Below are positions 8,901 through 18,514 of a DNA stretch of 64,000 nucleotides, in pieces (position 1 is the first letter of the stretch; every line of letters begins with the position of its first letter). The stretch covers positions 186,001 to 250,000 of the forward strand of contig CBDFFR010000014.1 of assembly GCA_965246845.1 (NCBI GenBank), given 5' to 3'. A program made the position numbers and the translations under genes. The stretch is from JBBRMW01 sp965246845. Lineage in GTDB: Bacteria; Chloroflexota; Anaerolineae; Aggregatilineales; UBA2796. Under the pieces are notes generated by a model. The model was not told where the DNA came from, did not search any database, and saw only the letters and a program-made list of their open reading frames with translations.

Positions 8901-11900
8901 GCACGATTACGTTCATGCAGGCGCTGGCAAATCAGGCGTCGCTCGCGCTCAGTAACGCGATGCGCTACCAGCAGCAGATCGAGCGTAACGATCAGCTTAC
9001 GCAGCGCGCGGACCAGATTTCGCAAATTTTCGAGGTGAGCAATCTGCTCCGCACAGAAACGCGCCTTGAGGCGATCCTCGATGCGGTCGCGGTCAGCGTG
9101 GTTGAAACCGTCGGGTTCCGCATTGCCTTAATCAGCGTGGTCGATAATGAACACGACGTCCTGCGGCGTGTCGCACAATCGGGCGTCCCGCTCGCACAAT
9201 TCGAGGAAATCAGCAAGGTCACGCCGCCGCTGGCGATGGTCGAGTCGCTCTTTCAGAATCGCTACCGGATGAGCGCGTCGTACTTCCTGCCCGGCGAAGA
9301 AGAAGCGCAGTGGATGTCGCCCACGCTGGAACGGACCGTCGCTTCCAGTGGATTCGCGGGCGAAGGTCCGAATGCGTGGCGCGAATCGGACCTGCTGCTT
9401 ATCCCGTTCCGCAACGTCGCGGGGCAGCTCATCGGCTTGATGAGCGTCGATCAGCCGCGCGATGGCAAACGACCAACCCGCGCTGTGATCGAGACGCTGG
9501 AAATCTTCGCCGCGCAAGCCTCCTTCGCCGTCGAGAACTTCGGGATATTGCAAGCCTTCCGGCGTGAAGCGCAGGAAACGCGCCGGGAGCGTGACCGCCT
9601 CGCACAGCTTGCCGCCGTGACGAGCGAGATCGGGCGCGCCCCGGATTTGGAGAGCCGCGTACAGATCATCGCGGATGGAATCCGCGCGCAGGGTTGGGGG
9701 CGCGTGTTGATCACGCTGCGCAACGCGGATATGGAACCACAGGAGACGATTAGCAGCGGCTACACCGAAAACGACCGCGCGCGGCTGCGTAGTGTTTTAC
9801 TGCCTGGTATTGTCTGGCAGCAGCGCCTGAGCGACCCGGAATTTCGCAAATATCGGCTGGGGCAAGGTTATTACATTCGCCACTCCGACCCCTGGATGAC
9901 GGAAAACAAGCTGCTCGCGGGTGAGACGCTTTCCCCGGAACGCGCCGCGCCGCAGGGGTGGGACCCGCTCGATTGCGTATACCTGCCGATCTACGGCCTC
10001 GATCAGAGCCGCGTCGTCGGTATCATTTCGATGGATACGCCGTCTGATGGAATGCCGCCGACTGAAGCGAGCCTGCGCCCAATTGAACTATTCGCCGCGC
10101 AAGCCGCCGCGACCATCGACAATACGCGCCTGATCGAAGAGCGCACGCGCGCCGCCGAACAGGAAACGCGGCTGAACGCGGTCATGGAAGCCGTTTCCAG
10201 CACGCTCGATCCTTCTGAAATCATGGCCGCCGTCGCGCGTGGCCTGCGCGATGTCGTGCCGTTCAGCAGTATGAATGTCGCGCTGCAAAACTGGTCGGAA
10301 GACATGTTGGAGACGATGCACATCCGGCAGAGCCGCTATGACCCCGGCGACTTCGCGACCGACCCGACGCCTGCCATTCCCATCGAAGGGACGGCGCTCG
10401 GTCGCGCCTATCGCGAGCAGACCGCGCGCTACTATCGCCTCGCGGATGGCGACCCGAACCTCTCCGATATGAGCGCGTGGCAAGCCGAAGGCGAACAATC
10501 AGCGCTGGTGGTGCCGCTGATCGCGGGTGGTCGGGCAGTCGGGGCGCTGCACCTCGGCAGCCGCAACCCGGATGAAACCGGGTTCCGGCGATTGTTGCCG
10601 CTCGTCGGGCGTATGGCGAACCTGACCGCCGTTGCGATTGAAAACGCACGCCTGTTTCAGGAGGCGATTGATCGCGAACGCTTCTCGGCCTCGCTGAACC
10701 GCATCGGGCAATCGATCAACGTGCTGCTCGACCTGCGTAGCGTGCTGGATACGCTCTGCGCGGAAATTGTCAACATTCTGGATACGGCGGGCGCATATGT
10801 CTGGCTGGTGCGCGATACAGAACTCGTAGCGGCGGCGGGGCGCGGCGTCGGCGTCGAACAGGTACTTGATGCAAAGATCGCGCTCGATACGCCCGATTCG
10901 CTGGTGACGGCAGCCTATTACGAAAAAACGCCGCTCGTCGTCAACCGCTATGCGGGGCAAACGCGCTTTGCCGCGCTGCTGCAAGATACACCCATCGAGG
11001 CCGCGCTGGTCGTCCCACTGATGCGTGACGAGCGCGTGATCGGTGTACTCGTGCTGGTCCATACCGACCCGAACCGCGCGTTCATCCCGCCCGATGTAGA
11101 ACGCACCGCGTCTTATGCAGTACAGGCCGGGATCGGGATTGAACGCGCCACGCTGGAAATGAACCTGCAAGCGCGCGCCAGCGAATTGACCGCGCTTTCG
11201 GAAGCCTCCGGCGAACTGACCGCGACGCTGAACGCCGACGAACTGGTGAATCGTGTGGTCGAGCAGTTCAGCCGGATTTTGCGGTACGATACGGTGACGC
11301 TGTGGCTGCGCGACGGCGATGTGCTGATCATTCGCGCGGTGCGCGGTTACGAGAACGGCGACGACCTGCTCGGCGTCCGCGCGGAGATCGCGGATAGTGA
11401 ACTCTTCGAGCAGATCGCCGCGCAAGGGCAGGTCCTGACGATTGGGGACGTGACGGGCGACCCGCGCTTCCCGCCGCACCCGGAGCGCCCGATGCGCTCA
11501 TGGATGGGCGTCGCGCTCAATTACAAGGACGCGCTGACCGGGCTACTTGTCGTTGAGAAGGAAGAACCGCGCTTCTATGCGGCTCCGCAAGAACAGCTCG
11601 CGCTCGCCTTCGCGAACCAGGCGGCTGTCGCCATCGAAAACGCGCGCCTGTTCCAGCAGCAGGACGCCGCCGCGCGCGAAAACACGCAGCTTTATCAGGA
11701 TGCGCGCCGCCGTGCCGCTGAACTCAACGCGCAGGCGCAGCGGCTGGCGCTCGTCAACCGCGTTTCGACCGCGCTGGCTTATTCGCTCGACCTCGAAAAT
11801 GTGTTCGAGGTCGCGCTGCGTGAACTGGCGGGCGTCCTCGCGCTGGATCGCGGCACGGCAATCATCATCGAGCAGCCCGATAAGAAGCGCGGCAAGGTCG

Positions 11901-14900
11901 TCATGGAATTTCCGCGCGGGGATGCTCCCGCAGATTACTTCATCCCGCTTGAAGGCAACCAGATTTACGACCTGATCCGCCGCACACTCCAGCCGGTCTC
12001 GATCACGGATATTCACACCGACCCGCGCGCGGAGCGGGTCCGCGAACTGCTCACGCGCTTCGACGTATATTCGACAATCACGGTTCCACTGGTCGTCAGC
12101 GGGCAGCTTATCGGCTTCATCAGCATCGACTCGACGCGGGATTACCACGAATTCAGCGCGGATGACATCGAAATCGCGCAAATCATCGCCGGGCAAGCGG
12201 CCATCGCGGTCCAGAACGCCGACCTGTTCTCGCAGGCATCGGTGCGTACCCGCGAACTGGAAACGCTCTTCGAGGCCACGCAAGTCACGAGTTCGTCCCT
12301 GAATTTGCAGGAAGTCGCGCGCAGCGCCGCGAACCAGATGCTCCCCGCGCTGGAAGCGGATGCGTGTACTGTGCTGCTGCTCGATGAAGTGGACAACTGG
12401 CTGGATGTGCGGGTCGATGTTCACGCCGCGCCCAACCCGCAGGGCGTACAACGCGCCGGGCTGCATTTGCCGCTGACTGAATTCCCGGCACGCGACCGCG
12501 CTTTGCATAACCAGCAAGTGATCGCGCTGCATACCAGCGATGATGAAATCGACGTATCGGAGCGCCGCCTGTTCCTGATGCGCGGCACGCAGGGGCGCTT
12601 GCTCATCCCGCTGGTTGTTCGCGAGCAATCGATTGGTCTGATCGTGGTCGAAATCATGGACCCGCAGCGCCGCTTCAACCCGGCGGAAGTGCGGCTTGGC
12701 CGCGCGCTCGCAAATCAAGCGTCAATCGCGCTCGAAAACGCGCGCCTGCAAACCGAAACGACCGAAAAATTGCAGGAACTGTCGGTTATTAACGATATGG
12801 CAAAGGCGCTCGCGGCGAGCATCGAACCCGCCGAAATCTACAGCGCCCTGAGCAGCCATCTGCCGATGCTCACGCACGCGGAGATGCTACTGCTGGCGGT
12901 CTATGACCCGGATGCCAACCAGATCAGCTATCCGGTTGCGTTGCGCGACAACAAGCCTATCGCCGCCCCGCCGCATGTGCTGCGCGACGACGAAATTTCG
13001 TATGTGATCAAGCGCCGCGTGCCGCTGCTGCTGGTCGGTGACGATATCGAGGAAGTGGTCCGTATCTTTGGGGTGAAGCGCTCGATCCTCAACGCGCGCT
13101 CGTTCCTCGGCGTACCGCTGATCACGGGTGATGCGGTGGTCGGCGTGCTGGCCGTCGCGGACCAGAGCAGCACGCGCGCTTTCGGGCTGGATGACCAGCG
13201 CGTGCTGACGACCATTGCCTCACAGGTCGCGGTCTCGTTGCAAAACGCGCGCCTCTTCGAGCGTAACCGCCGCTTCACGAACGAACTCGAATCGCGCGTG
13301 ACGAGCCGCACCGAAGAACTGCGCAACGAGCGCGACCGCCTCAACTTCCTGTATCGGATCACGGCCAGCCTGACGGCCAGCCTCGATATGGAGCAGGTCC
13401 TGAGCCGCGCGCTTGAAATGGTCGCGAACGCGGTAGGCGCGGAACTGGGCGCGATCCTCGGCATCGATTCGATCTCCGATAATCTGATGTTCCGCGCCGT
13501 CTACGATGCACAGGGGAAGGCCGCCGAACCCGCGATCAGCCTCTCGCAGCGTGAAGGACTGGTCGGCTGGGTGATCCAGACCCAGCAATCGTTACTATTG
13601 GCGGATGTGCAGGACGATGGGCGCTGGCTGCGCAGCGGACCGATGGACGACGAACCACGTTCGGCTATCGTCGCGCTGCTTGAAGCCAACGAGGACATCC
13701 TCGGCGTGATCACGCTCTACAACCGCAAGCCGAATGCGTTCAACGACGATCACCTGCGCCTCGTCACCGCCGCCGCAGGCCAGATCGCGACCGCGATGAA
13801 CAACGCCGATCTCTACGGCCTGATCCGTGAGCAGGCGGAACGCCTCGGCGCGATGGTCCGCCGCGAGCAGGTGGACGCGACCAAGAACGCCAGCATCGTC
13901 GAATCGATTGCCGACGGCCTGATGGTCGCGGACCCCAGCGGCGAGATCATCCAGTTCAACAACGCCGCAGAGCAAATCCTCGGTCTGCCGAAGAAGCAGG
14001 TGATGGGGCGCTTCATCGGTGACGTCGCGGGGCTGTATTCGACGGGTGGCGCGCAACGCTGGTTGAACGCGCTGCAAACCTGGATGGACGACCCGACCGC
14101 GCACAAGCCGGGCGACTCGCTGCAAGAACAAATCGAACTGCCGGATGGCAAAATCGTGAGCGTGCTGCTCTCGCCTGTGAACATGGGCGATCAATTCCTC
14201 GGCACGGTCTCGATCTTCCGCGACATCACGCGCGAGCGCGAGGTGGACCGCCTCAAATCCGAATTCGTGGCGACCGTCAGCCATGAACTGCGCACGCCAA
14301 TGACCAGCATCAAGGGCTACGCCGATCTGCTGCTGCTCGGCGCGGGCGGGGCGCTCTCCGACCAGCAAAAGAACTTCCTGAACACGATCCGTACCAATGC
14401 CAACCGCCTCTCGGTCCTCGTCAACGAACTGCTCGAAATCTCGCGCGTGGATCGCGGCGTCGTGAAGATGAACATGCAGCCGACCAATCTGGGCGAGGTC
14501 GTAGAAACGAGCCTGAGCCACTTGCGCGGTCGCATCTCCGCCGAAGACAAGGACCTCAAGGTGAGCAGCTTCATCAACAAGGGGCTGCCGCTCGTCAGCG
14601 CGGATTTCGACAAGATGGTGCAGGTCTTCAACAATCTGCTCGACAATGCGTTCAGCTACACCTATGCTGGTGGTGAAATTTCTGTCGAAGCGAAAGCCGA
14701 CGGCGAGGATCACGTTGTCGTCAGCATCCGCGATACTGGCATCGGCATCCCCAAAGAGGCGCAGTCGCGCGTCTTCGAGCGCTTCTTCCGGGGCGAGGAA
14801 AACCCGCTCGTGATGGAAACATCGGGTACAGGTCTTGGCCTCTCGATTGTTCAGGAATACATCGCCATTCACAACGGCGAAATCTGGCTGGAGAGCGAAC

Positions 14901-14947
14901 CCGGTCAGGGAACCACCTTCTACGTTAAGCTGCCTGCACTTGTATAG
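5927..14947 (+). CDS. Giant multi-GAF membrane-anchored sensor histidine kinase (14 GAF domains)
   Basis: The 3006-residue protein has one N-terminal membrane helix (about residues 1-25), a PAS-like segment (about 45-130), and then 14 consecutive GAF domains. I counted them by the recurring closing helix (IAIENSRL, ILVENARL, VAIENARL and relatives), ending near residues 330, 505, 675, 848, 1015, 1207, 1404, 1577, 1740, 1909, 2099, 2275, 2444 and 2630. A coiled coil precedes the last GAF. A PAS domain (about 2650-2770) leads into HisKA with His2786 (SHELRTPM) and an HATPase domain with the N box (NNLLDNAF), DTGIGIP and GTGLGLSI. GAF domains bind small ligands or chromophores. It is the core of a three-gene operon with response regulators on both sides. 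The gene is intact over 9 kb; GAGG four bases upstream supports the start. Confidence 0.95.
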   Translation: MGGVLLLLVLGVSLTIAVPAIAALIRERQRIQDRMSNSTLPINLPENEDGVIVAEGRGHLVFVNAQARQWFGMNGGEPSLEALADSIPRIEQEQFMELFGREGQASFQVGPRRIDAASHFVPHKDSTQLVVVLRELPTLQTQTSAPATNGNGRKAPLPVHAGRDPQQVVALLNKITDALNAEMKLGETLNALLESLRAVVAFDLGEVTLWEPDLQILRPAGCAGAEAAEYTAQFEKTDGVYHLDDSFSGWLARYRQPLLIANANARPDVRAKIAGTQFVSFVGIPLLRGDKLVGTLELASAKRGGFNHEDLALLQAIGGQIGIAIENSRLSQTQAERVSQLSGLQQIAEAMGSFAAPREMYGQLTSRIGGLMNSDIVGVLVLDSEQAILDPQLPFLNVPDSVAALFRLPVGEDSPLWRLWKRRASWYTNEASADPSVREFGLIALVEPLGIQRLSLTPMLSGERAVGLLLVANKRDGSGINEDDMRLMSVFASQTAILVENARLYQREQERTSASNGLEQITRVLDVLEHPAALYAQITERAARQMRVQYAGVLLLDGAGVKLAAQEPLYGLERAIVPYYEVSAQTREARARLDTAWYINALDSDAKTREMGIDALGRLVDLRQVAFAPLHAGGELVGALHIANTLNGGAFTEADMKVLSGLAVQASNLIADSKTFRETQRRAQEADGLRQIAEVASMNLPLDEALARIAENTRVLLDCRAASVALLDERTGQLVIRPELTRGINALTEPFLIDIYDSAMQTSVVVSRRAFLSNDIPNDGRVLPIYRAFTERYGLFNTIQVPIIARDKSIGEFSVANRTGEFTTNDLRLVRAIAVQIADTLDRARLFATTDADLRARIEELDSLTRVSNELNQTVQLERVLEVIRVEAARTTQAREATVLLLKERGEWETDKQPFVQERIGDSTPTDGALHSVERKVILEGRAQLVNDYAQDPRETLVGTRRSAVVVPIRYNDQVRGTIHVLSDTPSAFTERTITFMQALANQASLALSNAMRYQQQIERNDQLTQRADQISQIFEVSNLLRTETRLEAILDAVAVSVVETVGFRIALISVVDNEHDVLRRVAQSGVPLAQFEEISKVTPPLAMVESLFQNRYRMSASYFLPGEEEAQWMSPTLERTVASSGFAGEGPNAWRESDLLLIPFRNVAGQLIGLMSVDQPRDGKRPTRAVIETLEIFAAQASFAVENFGILQAFRREAQETRRERDRLAQLAAVTSEIGRAPDLESRVQIIADGIRAQGWGRVLITLRNADMEPQETISSGYTENDRARLRSVLLPGIVWQQRLSDPEFRKYRLGQGYYIRHSDPWMTENKLLAGETLSPERAAPQGWDPLDCVYLPIYGLDQSRVVGIISMDTPSDGMPPTEASLRPIELFAAQAAATIDNTRLIEERTRAAEQETRLNAVMEAVSSTLDPSEIMAAVARGLRDVVPFSSMNVALQNWSEDMLETMHIRQSRYDPGDFATDPTPAIPIEGTALGRAYREQTARYYRLADGDPNLSDMSAWQAEGEQSALVVPLIAGGRAVGALHLGSRNPDETGFRRLLPLVGRMANLTAVAIENARLFQEAIDRERFSASLNRIGQSINVLLDLRSVLDTLCAEIVNILDTAGAYVWLVRDTELVAAAGRGVGVEQVLDAKIALDTPDSLVTAAYYEKTPLVVNRYAGQTRFAALLQDTPIEAALVVPLMRDERVIGVLVLVHTDPNRAFIPPDVERTASYAVQAGIGIERATLEMNLQARASELTALSEASGELTATLNADELVNRVVEQFSRILRYDTVTLWLRDGDVLIIRAVRGYENGDDLLGVRAEIADSELFEQIAAQGQVLTIGDVTGDPRFPPHPERPMRSWMGVALNYKDALTGLLVVEKEEPRFYAAPQEQLALAFANQAAVAIENARLFQQQDAAARENTQLYQDARRRAAELNAQAQRLALVNRVSTALAYSLDLENVFEVALRELAGVLALDRGTAIIIEQPDKKRGKVVMEFPRGDAPADYFIPLEGNQIYDLIRRTLQPVSITDIHTDPRAERVRELLTRFDVYSTITVPLVVSGQLIGFISIDSTRDYHEFSADDIEIAQIIAGQAAIAVQNADLFSQASVRTRELETLFEATQVTSSSLNLQEVARSAANQMLPALEADACTVLLLDEVDNWLDVRVDVHAAPNPQGVQRAGLHLPLTEFPARDRALHNQQVIALHTSDDEIDVSERRLFLMRGTQGRLLIPLVVREQSIGLIVVEIMDPQRRFNPAEVRLGRALANQASIALENARLQTETTEKLQELSVINDMAKALAASIEPAEIYSALSSHLPMLTHAEMLLLAVYDPDANQISYPVALRDNKPIAAPPHVLRDDEISYVIKRRVPLLLVGDDIEEVVRIFGVKRSILNARSFLGVPLITGDAVVGVLAVADQSSTRAFGLDDQRVLTTIASQVAVSLQNARLFERNRRFTNELESRVTSRTEELRNERDRLNFLYRITASLTASLDMEQVLSRALEMVANAVGAELGAILGIDSISDNLMFRAVYDAQGKAAEPAISLSQREGLVGWVIQTQQSLLLADVQDDGRWLRSGPMDDEPRSAIVALLEANEDILGVITLYNRKPNAFNDDHLRLVTAAAGQIATAMNNADLYGLIREQAERLGAMVRREQVDATKNASIVESIADGLMVADPSGEIIQFNNAAEQILGLPKKQVMGRFIGDVAGLYSTGGAQRWLNALQTWMDDPTAHKPGDSLQEQIELPDGKIVSVLLSPVNMGDQFLGTVSIFRDITREREVDRLKSEFVATVSHELRTPMTSIKGYADLLLLGAGGALSDQQKNFLNTIRTNANRLSVLVNELLEISRVDRGVVKMNMQPTNLGEVVETSLSHLRGRISAEDKDLKVSSFINKGLPLVSADFDKMVQVFNNLLDNAFSYTYAGGEISVEAKADGEDHVVVSIRDTGIGIPKEAQSRVFERFFRGEENPLVMETSGTGLGLSIVQEYIAIHNGEIWLESEPGQGTTFYVKLPALV

Positions 14948-14958
14948 GACACTCTCCA

Positions 14959-15336
14959 TTGGCGAAAATCCTGATAGCGGAAGATGAGCGCGACATTCGC
15001 GAACTGATCGATTTCACCCTGACCTATGCCGGGCATCAGGTCTTTAAGGCGGCCAACGGTGCGGAGGCGGTCGACCTCGCGCCGAAGGTGCTGCCGGACC
15101 TGATCATGATGGATGTGCGGATGCCGCGCATGACGGGGTACGAGGCCTGCCGCCAGATGAAGACGATGGACACGGTGAAGCATATCCCGGTCGTGTTCCT
15201 CTCGGCCAAAGGTCAGGACTCGGAGATCGATAGCGGGCTGGACGCGGGCGCATATGATTACATCCTGAAACCGTTCGAGCCGTTTGTGCTGGTGCAGCGC
15301 GTCGGTGAAATCATCGCAAAATTCCAGAAATCGTGA
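14959..15336 (+). CDS. Single-domain (CheY-like) response regulator
   Basis: The 125-residue protein is a bare receiver domain: acidic pocket E8/D9, phospho-acceptor Asp52 (MMDVRMP), Ser82 and Lys104 (LKPFEP). There is no output domain, so it must act by binding a partner or by passing phosphate on. The start is TTG at 14959, 12 bases after the kinase stop, with AGGA at 14946-14949. It is the most likely direct phosphate acceptor of the giant kinase. Confidence 0.92.
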   Translation: MAKILIAEDERDIRELIDFTLTYAGHQVFKAANGAEAVDLAPKVLPDLIMMDVRMPRMTGYEACRQMKTMDTVKHIPVVFLSAKGQDSEIDSGLDAGAYDYILKPFEPFVLVQRVGEIIAKFQKS

Positions 15337-15349
15337 GTGTAGAGACCTC

Positions 15350-16341
15350 GTGAGCGCGATAACCATTGATAACAACCTCGTTCACTATGAGGTCCTCGGA
15401 CGCGGACGCCCCGTAGTTTTGCTGCATGGCTGGCTCGGCTCGTGGCGGTACTGGATTCCGACGATGCAGCAACTGAGCGTGAAGTATCGGATTTACGCGC
15501 TCGACCTGTGGGGCTTCGGCGACACCGACAAAGAGCCGACGCGCTACAGCTTCGCCGCGCAGGTCAAACTCCTGACCGATTTCATGGATAAACTCGGCAT
15601 CGCGAAGGCGGCCATCGTCGGGCATTCACTCGGTGCGGCGGTCGGGATTACCTTCGCGCGTCAGTTCGCGGAACGCGCGCCGCGCCTGATGCTGATTAGC
15701 CCGCCGCTGGCCGATCTGGGTACGCTCGATGCCCCTGTGCCGCTCGCCGCACCAGTGATCAAAGCGACTCCCGTATCCTCCGACCCGGCGGCGACGCTAC
15801 TGCGCAATCCGCTATTGAATCGCAGCGCGACGAGCATTCCCAGCCCGCAGCCGATCCAGACTGCCTCGCTCAACCCGCCGCAGCCCGCTACTAAACAGGG
15901 AGCGGCCAATCCACTCGTGGCGCTGCTGACTACGCTCAATGCGCGCGCTCATGCTCGAACGGCAGATGGGACGCGATGCAGAAAACTATGAGAAGTTACT
16001 GCGCGTCGAGGTCGATAAAATGGACTCTGCGTATCCAGTCGCGCAGCGCATCCAGCTTCGTCGGGATCGACCTCGCGGCACAGCTCAAGCAGCTTACGAC
16101 CCCGGTATTGCTGCTGCACGGGCGCGACGATACGTTCATCGAGCCGAACGATGATGTGATCGCGCGCATCGCGAAGAACAAACCGGATAACCTGTTCGTG
16201 CCGTTCATCGTCCCGGATTTTCACCATTTCCCGATGCTCGAACATGCCGCACGCTTCAACCGACTGCTGGGGGATTTTCTGGACGCGCCGGACCTCAGCA
16301 ACGTGCAGATGAAGGAGCAATGGAAGCGCCAGCTTCGTTAA
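15350..16341 (+). pseudogene. Alpha/beta hydrolase broken by two frameshifts
   Basis: Three reading frames together give one hydrolase. Frame one (GTG at 15350) has the oxyanion region LLHGWLGSW and the nucleophile elbow GHSLGAA. It is continued near 15940 by a second frame (MLERQMGRDAENYEKLLRV) and near 16045 by a third (SSFVGIDLAAQL ... TPVLLLHGRDDTF ... HHFPMLEH) that carries the acid and catalytic His. Both changes behave like one extra base. The cap region before the first shift is unusually rich in Pro, Ser and Thr. The gene is either recently broken or carries assembly errors; two neighbours show the same kind of damage. The substrate is unknown. Confidence 0.75.
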
Positions 16342-16344
16342 ACC

Positions 16345-17026
16345 ATGCGCCCGAATGCCTATTGGATCGACCCGACCGACCCCGCGACGCTGCTTCCGCT
16401 GGTCAGTGCGCTCAACGCCGAAGGAACGCTCTTACGAGGCGCAGCTCGTACAGAGCGCCGCGTTGCAAAGCCGTCCGTTCTCCGTCTTCATCGACTATTT
16501 GAACCGCATCGAAAGCTCAGACCCGACGCGCGACCCGTTCACCTTCGATATGGATGCGGATGAGCTGATCGTCCTGAACGACGACCCCGCCGTGATGCTG
16601 GACGCGCTGATCGAGATGGCGCTTTACATGAAAGGCTTCCTAACGCTGCTCGGCGTCGAACAAACATGGAAGATACAGGTCGCGATTGGCGCATGGCGGC
16701 ATGTGCGGCGCGGGATGCGCGCAGGGCTTGGCTTGCCTGTCACGCCGGAACGCGCGTGGGCGGCGCAGGTCAACCCGGAGAGCGTGAGTGTCTATGATGA
16801 GGATACGTTTACGCAGATTGTCGCGCTCGCGGGCTGCCCGGATGTGGATGTCGTGTTCCCGCCGGGGACGGCTCCCGAACTGGTGAATGCGTACCAGCAT
16901 CTATCCCGGATTATCGCGCTCGTCGCGGATTCAATCACGGTCGCCGATCATGTGGAATTCAATCAACGGCTGCTGCGCGCGGTGTCACTCATTGAGGAAA
17001 AGATCGCGCCGCCCTCGCAACCGTGA
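16345..17026 (+). pseudogene. Conserved-looking unknown protein with one frameshift
   Basis: The protein starts at ATG 16345 (MRPNAYWIDPTDPATLLPL), four bases after the hydrolase, and continues after a +1 shift near 16425 in the frame reading SYEAQLVQSAALQSRPFSVF to the stop at 17026, about 226 residues in all. Removing one A in GGAACG restores a single frame. I do not recognise a family. The protein is mostly helical, with an acidic middle (DMDADELIVLNDDPAVMLDAL) and no signal peptide or membrane segment. Coupling to the hydrolase suggests a shared transcript. Confidence 0.6.
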
Positions 17027-17032
17027 GGATTT

Positions 17033-17149
17033 TGGGGACGGGCAAGTCGCGCGTGCATGTGTAGGGGCGGACCGGCGTGTCCGCCCTCAACAGTTACAGG
17101 TTGGGCAATCTACGCAGGTCTTCGTAGGGGCGGACCGATGTGTCCGCCC
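17033..17149. repeat. Palindromic repeats before the aminotransferase
   Basis: Two type-1 palindromes lie at 17065-17086 (loop CGGCGT) and 17128-17149 (loop CGATGT), both in the plus orientation after GTAG. A worn type-2 copy (GACGGGCAAGTCGCGC) begins near 17037, seven bases after the upstream stop codon. Confidence 0.85.
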
Positions 17150-17175
17150 GATTCCCCAAACCCTGATAAATTATA

Positions 17176-17181
17176 TATAAT
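17176..17181 (+). promoter_or_regulatory. Probable -10 box for the aminotransferase
   Basis: A perfect TATAAT sits 47 bases before the ATG at 17223, in an AT-rich stretch just after the repeat copies. The -35 region is poor, so this call rests on the -10 match and position. Confidence 0.45.
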
Positions 17182-17222
17182 CTGCCGCCATTTAACTATT
17201 TTTGGATGAGCATAAAACAATC

Positions 17223-18455
17223 ATGCAACCCGCCGCAACCACAACCGCGCACGACTCGCAATATTATATCGACCTCGAAGCGCAGTATGGCGCATTCAAT
17301 TACCAGCCGCTGGATGTCGTGATCGCGGGCGGTCAGGGCGTGTGGGTTACAGATGTCGAAGGGCGGCGGCGCTATCTGGACTGCCTGAGCGCCTATTCCG
17401 CAGTCAATCAGGGACACGCGCACCCGAAAATCCGGCAAGCGGTGTTGGAGCAAATCGACCGCGTGACGCTCGTTTCACGCGCGTTCCGCAGTGATCAGCT
17501 TGGACCATTTTACAAGGAAATCTGCGACCTGACGGGATATGAGCGCGTCTTGCCGATGAACAGCGGTGCAGAAGCCGTCGAGACTTCGATCAAGCTGGCG
17601 CGCAAATGGGGCTATACCGTCAAGGGCGTGGCGCATGATCAGGCTGAGATCATCGTCTGCGCCGGGAATTTTCACGGGCGCACGACGACGATCATCAGCT
17701 TCAGCACCGAACCCGCCTACCGCGATGATTTTGGCCCCTATACGCCCGGCTTCAAGGTGATTCCCTATGCCGATGCGGAAGCGTTGGAACGCGCGATCAC
17801 TCCTAACACTGTCGGGTTTCTGCTGGAGCCGATTCAGGGCGAAGGCGGCGTGATTATCCCGCCCGCCGGATACCTGCGCGCGTGCCGCGAGATTTGCACA
17901 CAACATAATATCCTGCTGATCAATGACGAAGTGCAAACCGGGCTTGGCCGTACCGGAAAGCTGCTGATGCAGGATCACGACGGCGTGAAAGCGGACATCG
18001 TGCAGCTTGGCAAGGCGCTCTCCGGCGGCTTCTACCCGATCTCAGCGGTGCTATCCAGCAGCGCGATCATGAGCGTTTTGCAACCGGGGCAGCATGGCAG
18101 CACCTTCGGCGGCAACCCGCTCGCGGCGGCGATTGGACGTGCGGCGCTACGCATCATCACCGAAGAAGGTCTGGTTGAAAATGCTGCAACGCTCGGCGAA
18201 TACTTTCCTCGACCAGCTTGCTGAGATCAACAGCCCGATTATTAAGGAAGTGCGCGGAAAGGGCTTGCTGATCGGCGTCGAACTCAGGCCGGAAGCAGGT
18301 GCGGCGCGCGGCGCTATTGCGAAATACTGCGCGAGCGCGGCATCCTCGCGAAGGAAACGCACGAGCATGTGATCCGCTTCGCGCCGCCGCTCGTGATCAG
18401 CAGGGACGAAATCGATTGGGCGCTCGAACGTATCCGCCCGACATTGCTCCAATAG
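17223..18455 (+). pseudogene. rocD: Ornithine aminotransferase with two compensating frameshifts
   Basis: The first 330 residues match ornithine-oxo-acid aminotransferase (class III, PLP): NSGAEAVETSIKLARKWGY, HGRTTTIISFS, INDEVQTGLGRTGK and the PLP lysine Lys264 in QLGKALSGG. The enzyme converts ornithine and 2-oxoglutarate to glutamate semialdehyde and glutamate. Near 18207 one extra C moves the frame (YF then LDQLAEINSPIIKEVRGKG), and near 18303 a one-base loss moves it back (RRYCEILRERGILAKETHEH) to the stop at 18455. The net frame is unchanged and the translated tail is well conserved, which fits sequencing errors better than old decay. ATG 17223 is chosen over the TTG at 17202. Confidence 0.8.
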
Positions 18456-18514
18456 TCCGTGAAATCGTGTACAATCAGCCGAATAAATAACCATTGGCGT
18501 GCGGGGCGGTACGA

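Noticed and set aside
13595..14959. Minus-strand open frame (454 codons) opposite the kinase catalytic domains
   Set aside because: It is a shadow of the HisKA/HATPase coding region, with low-complexity composition and no motif.
17065..17149. CRISPR-like repeats
   Set aside because: Copies are few per locus, spacing is irregular, both orientations occur, and no spacers of constant length or cas genes are present.
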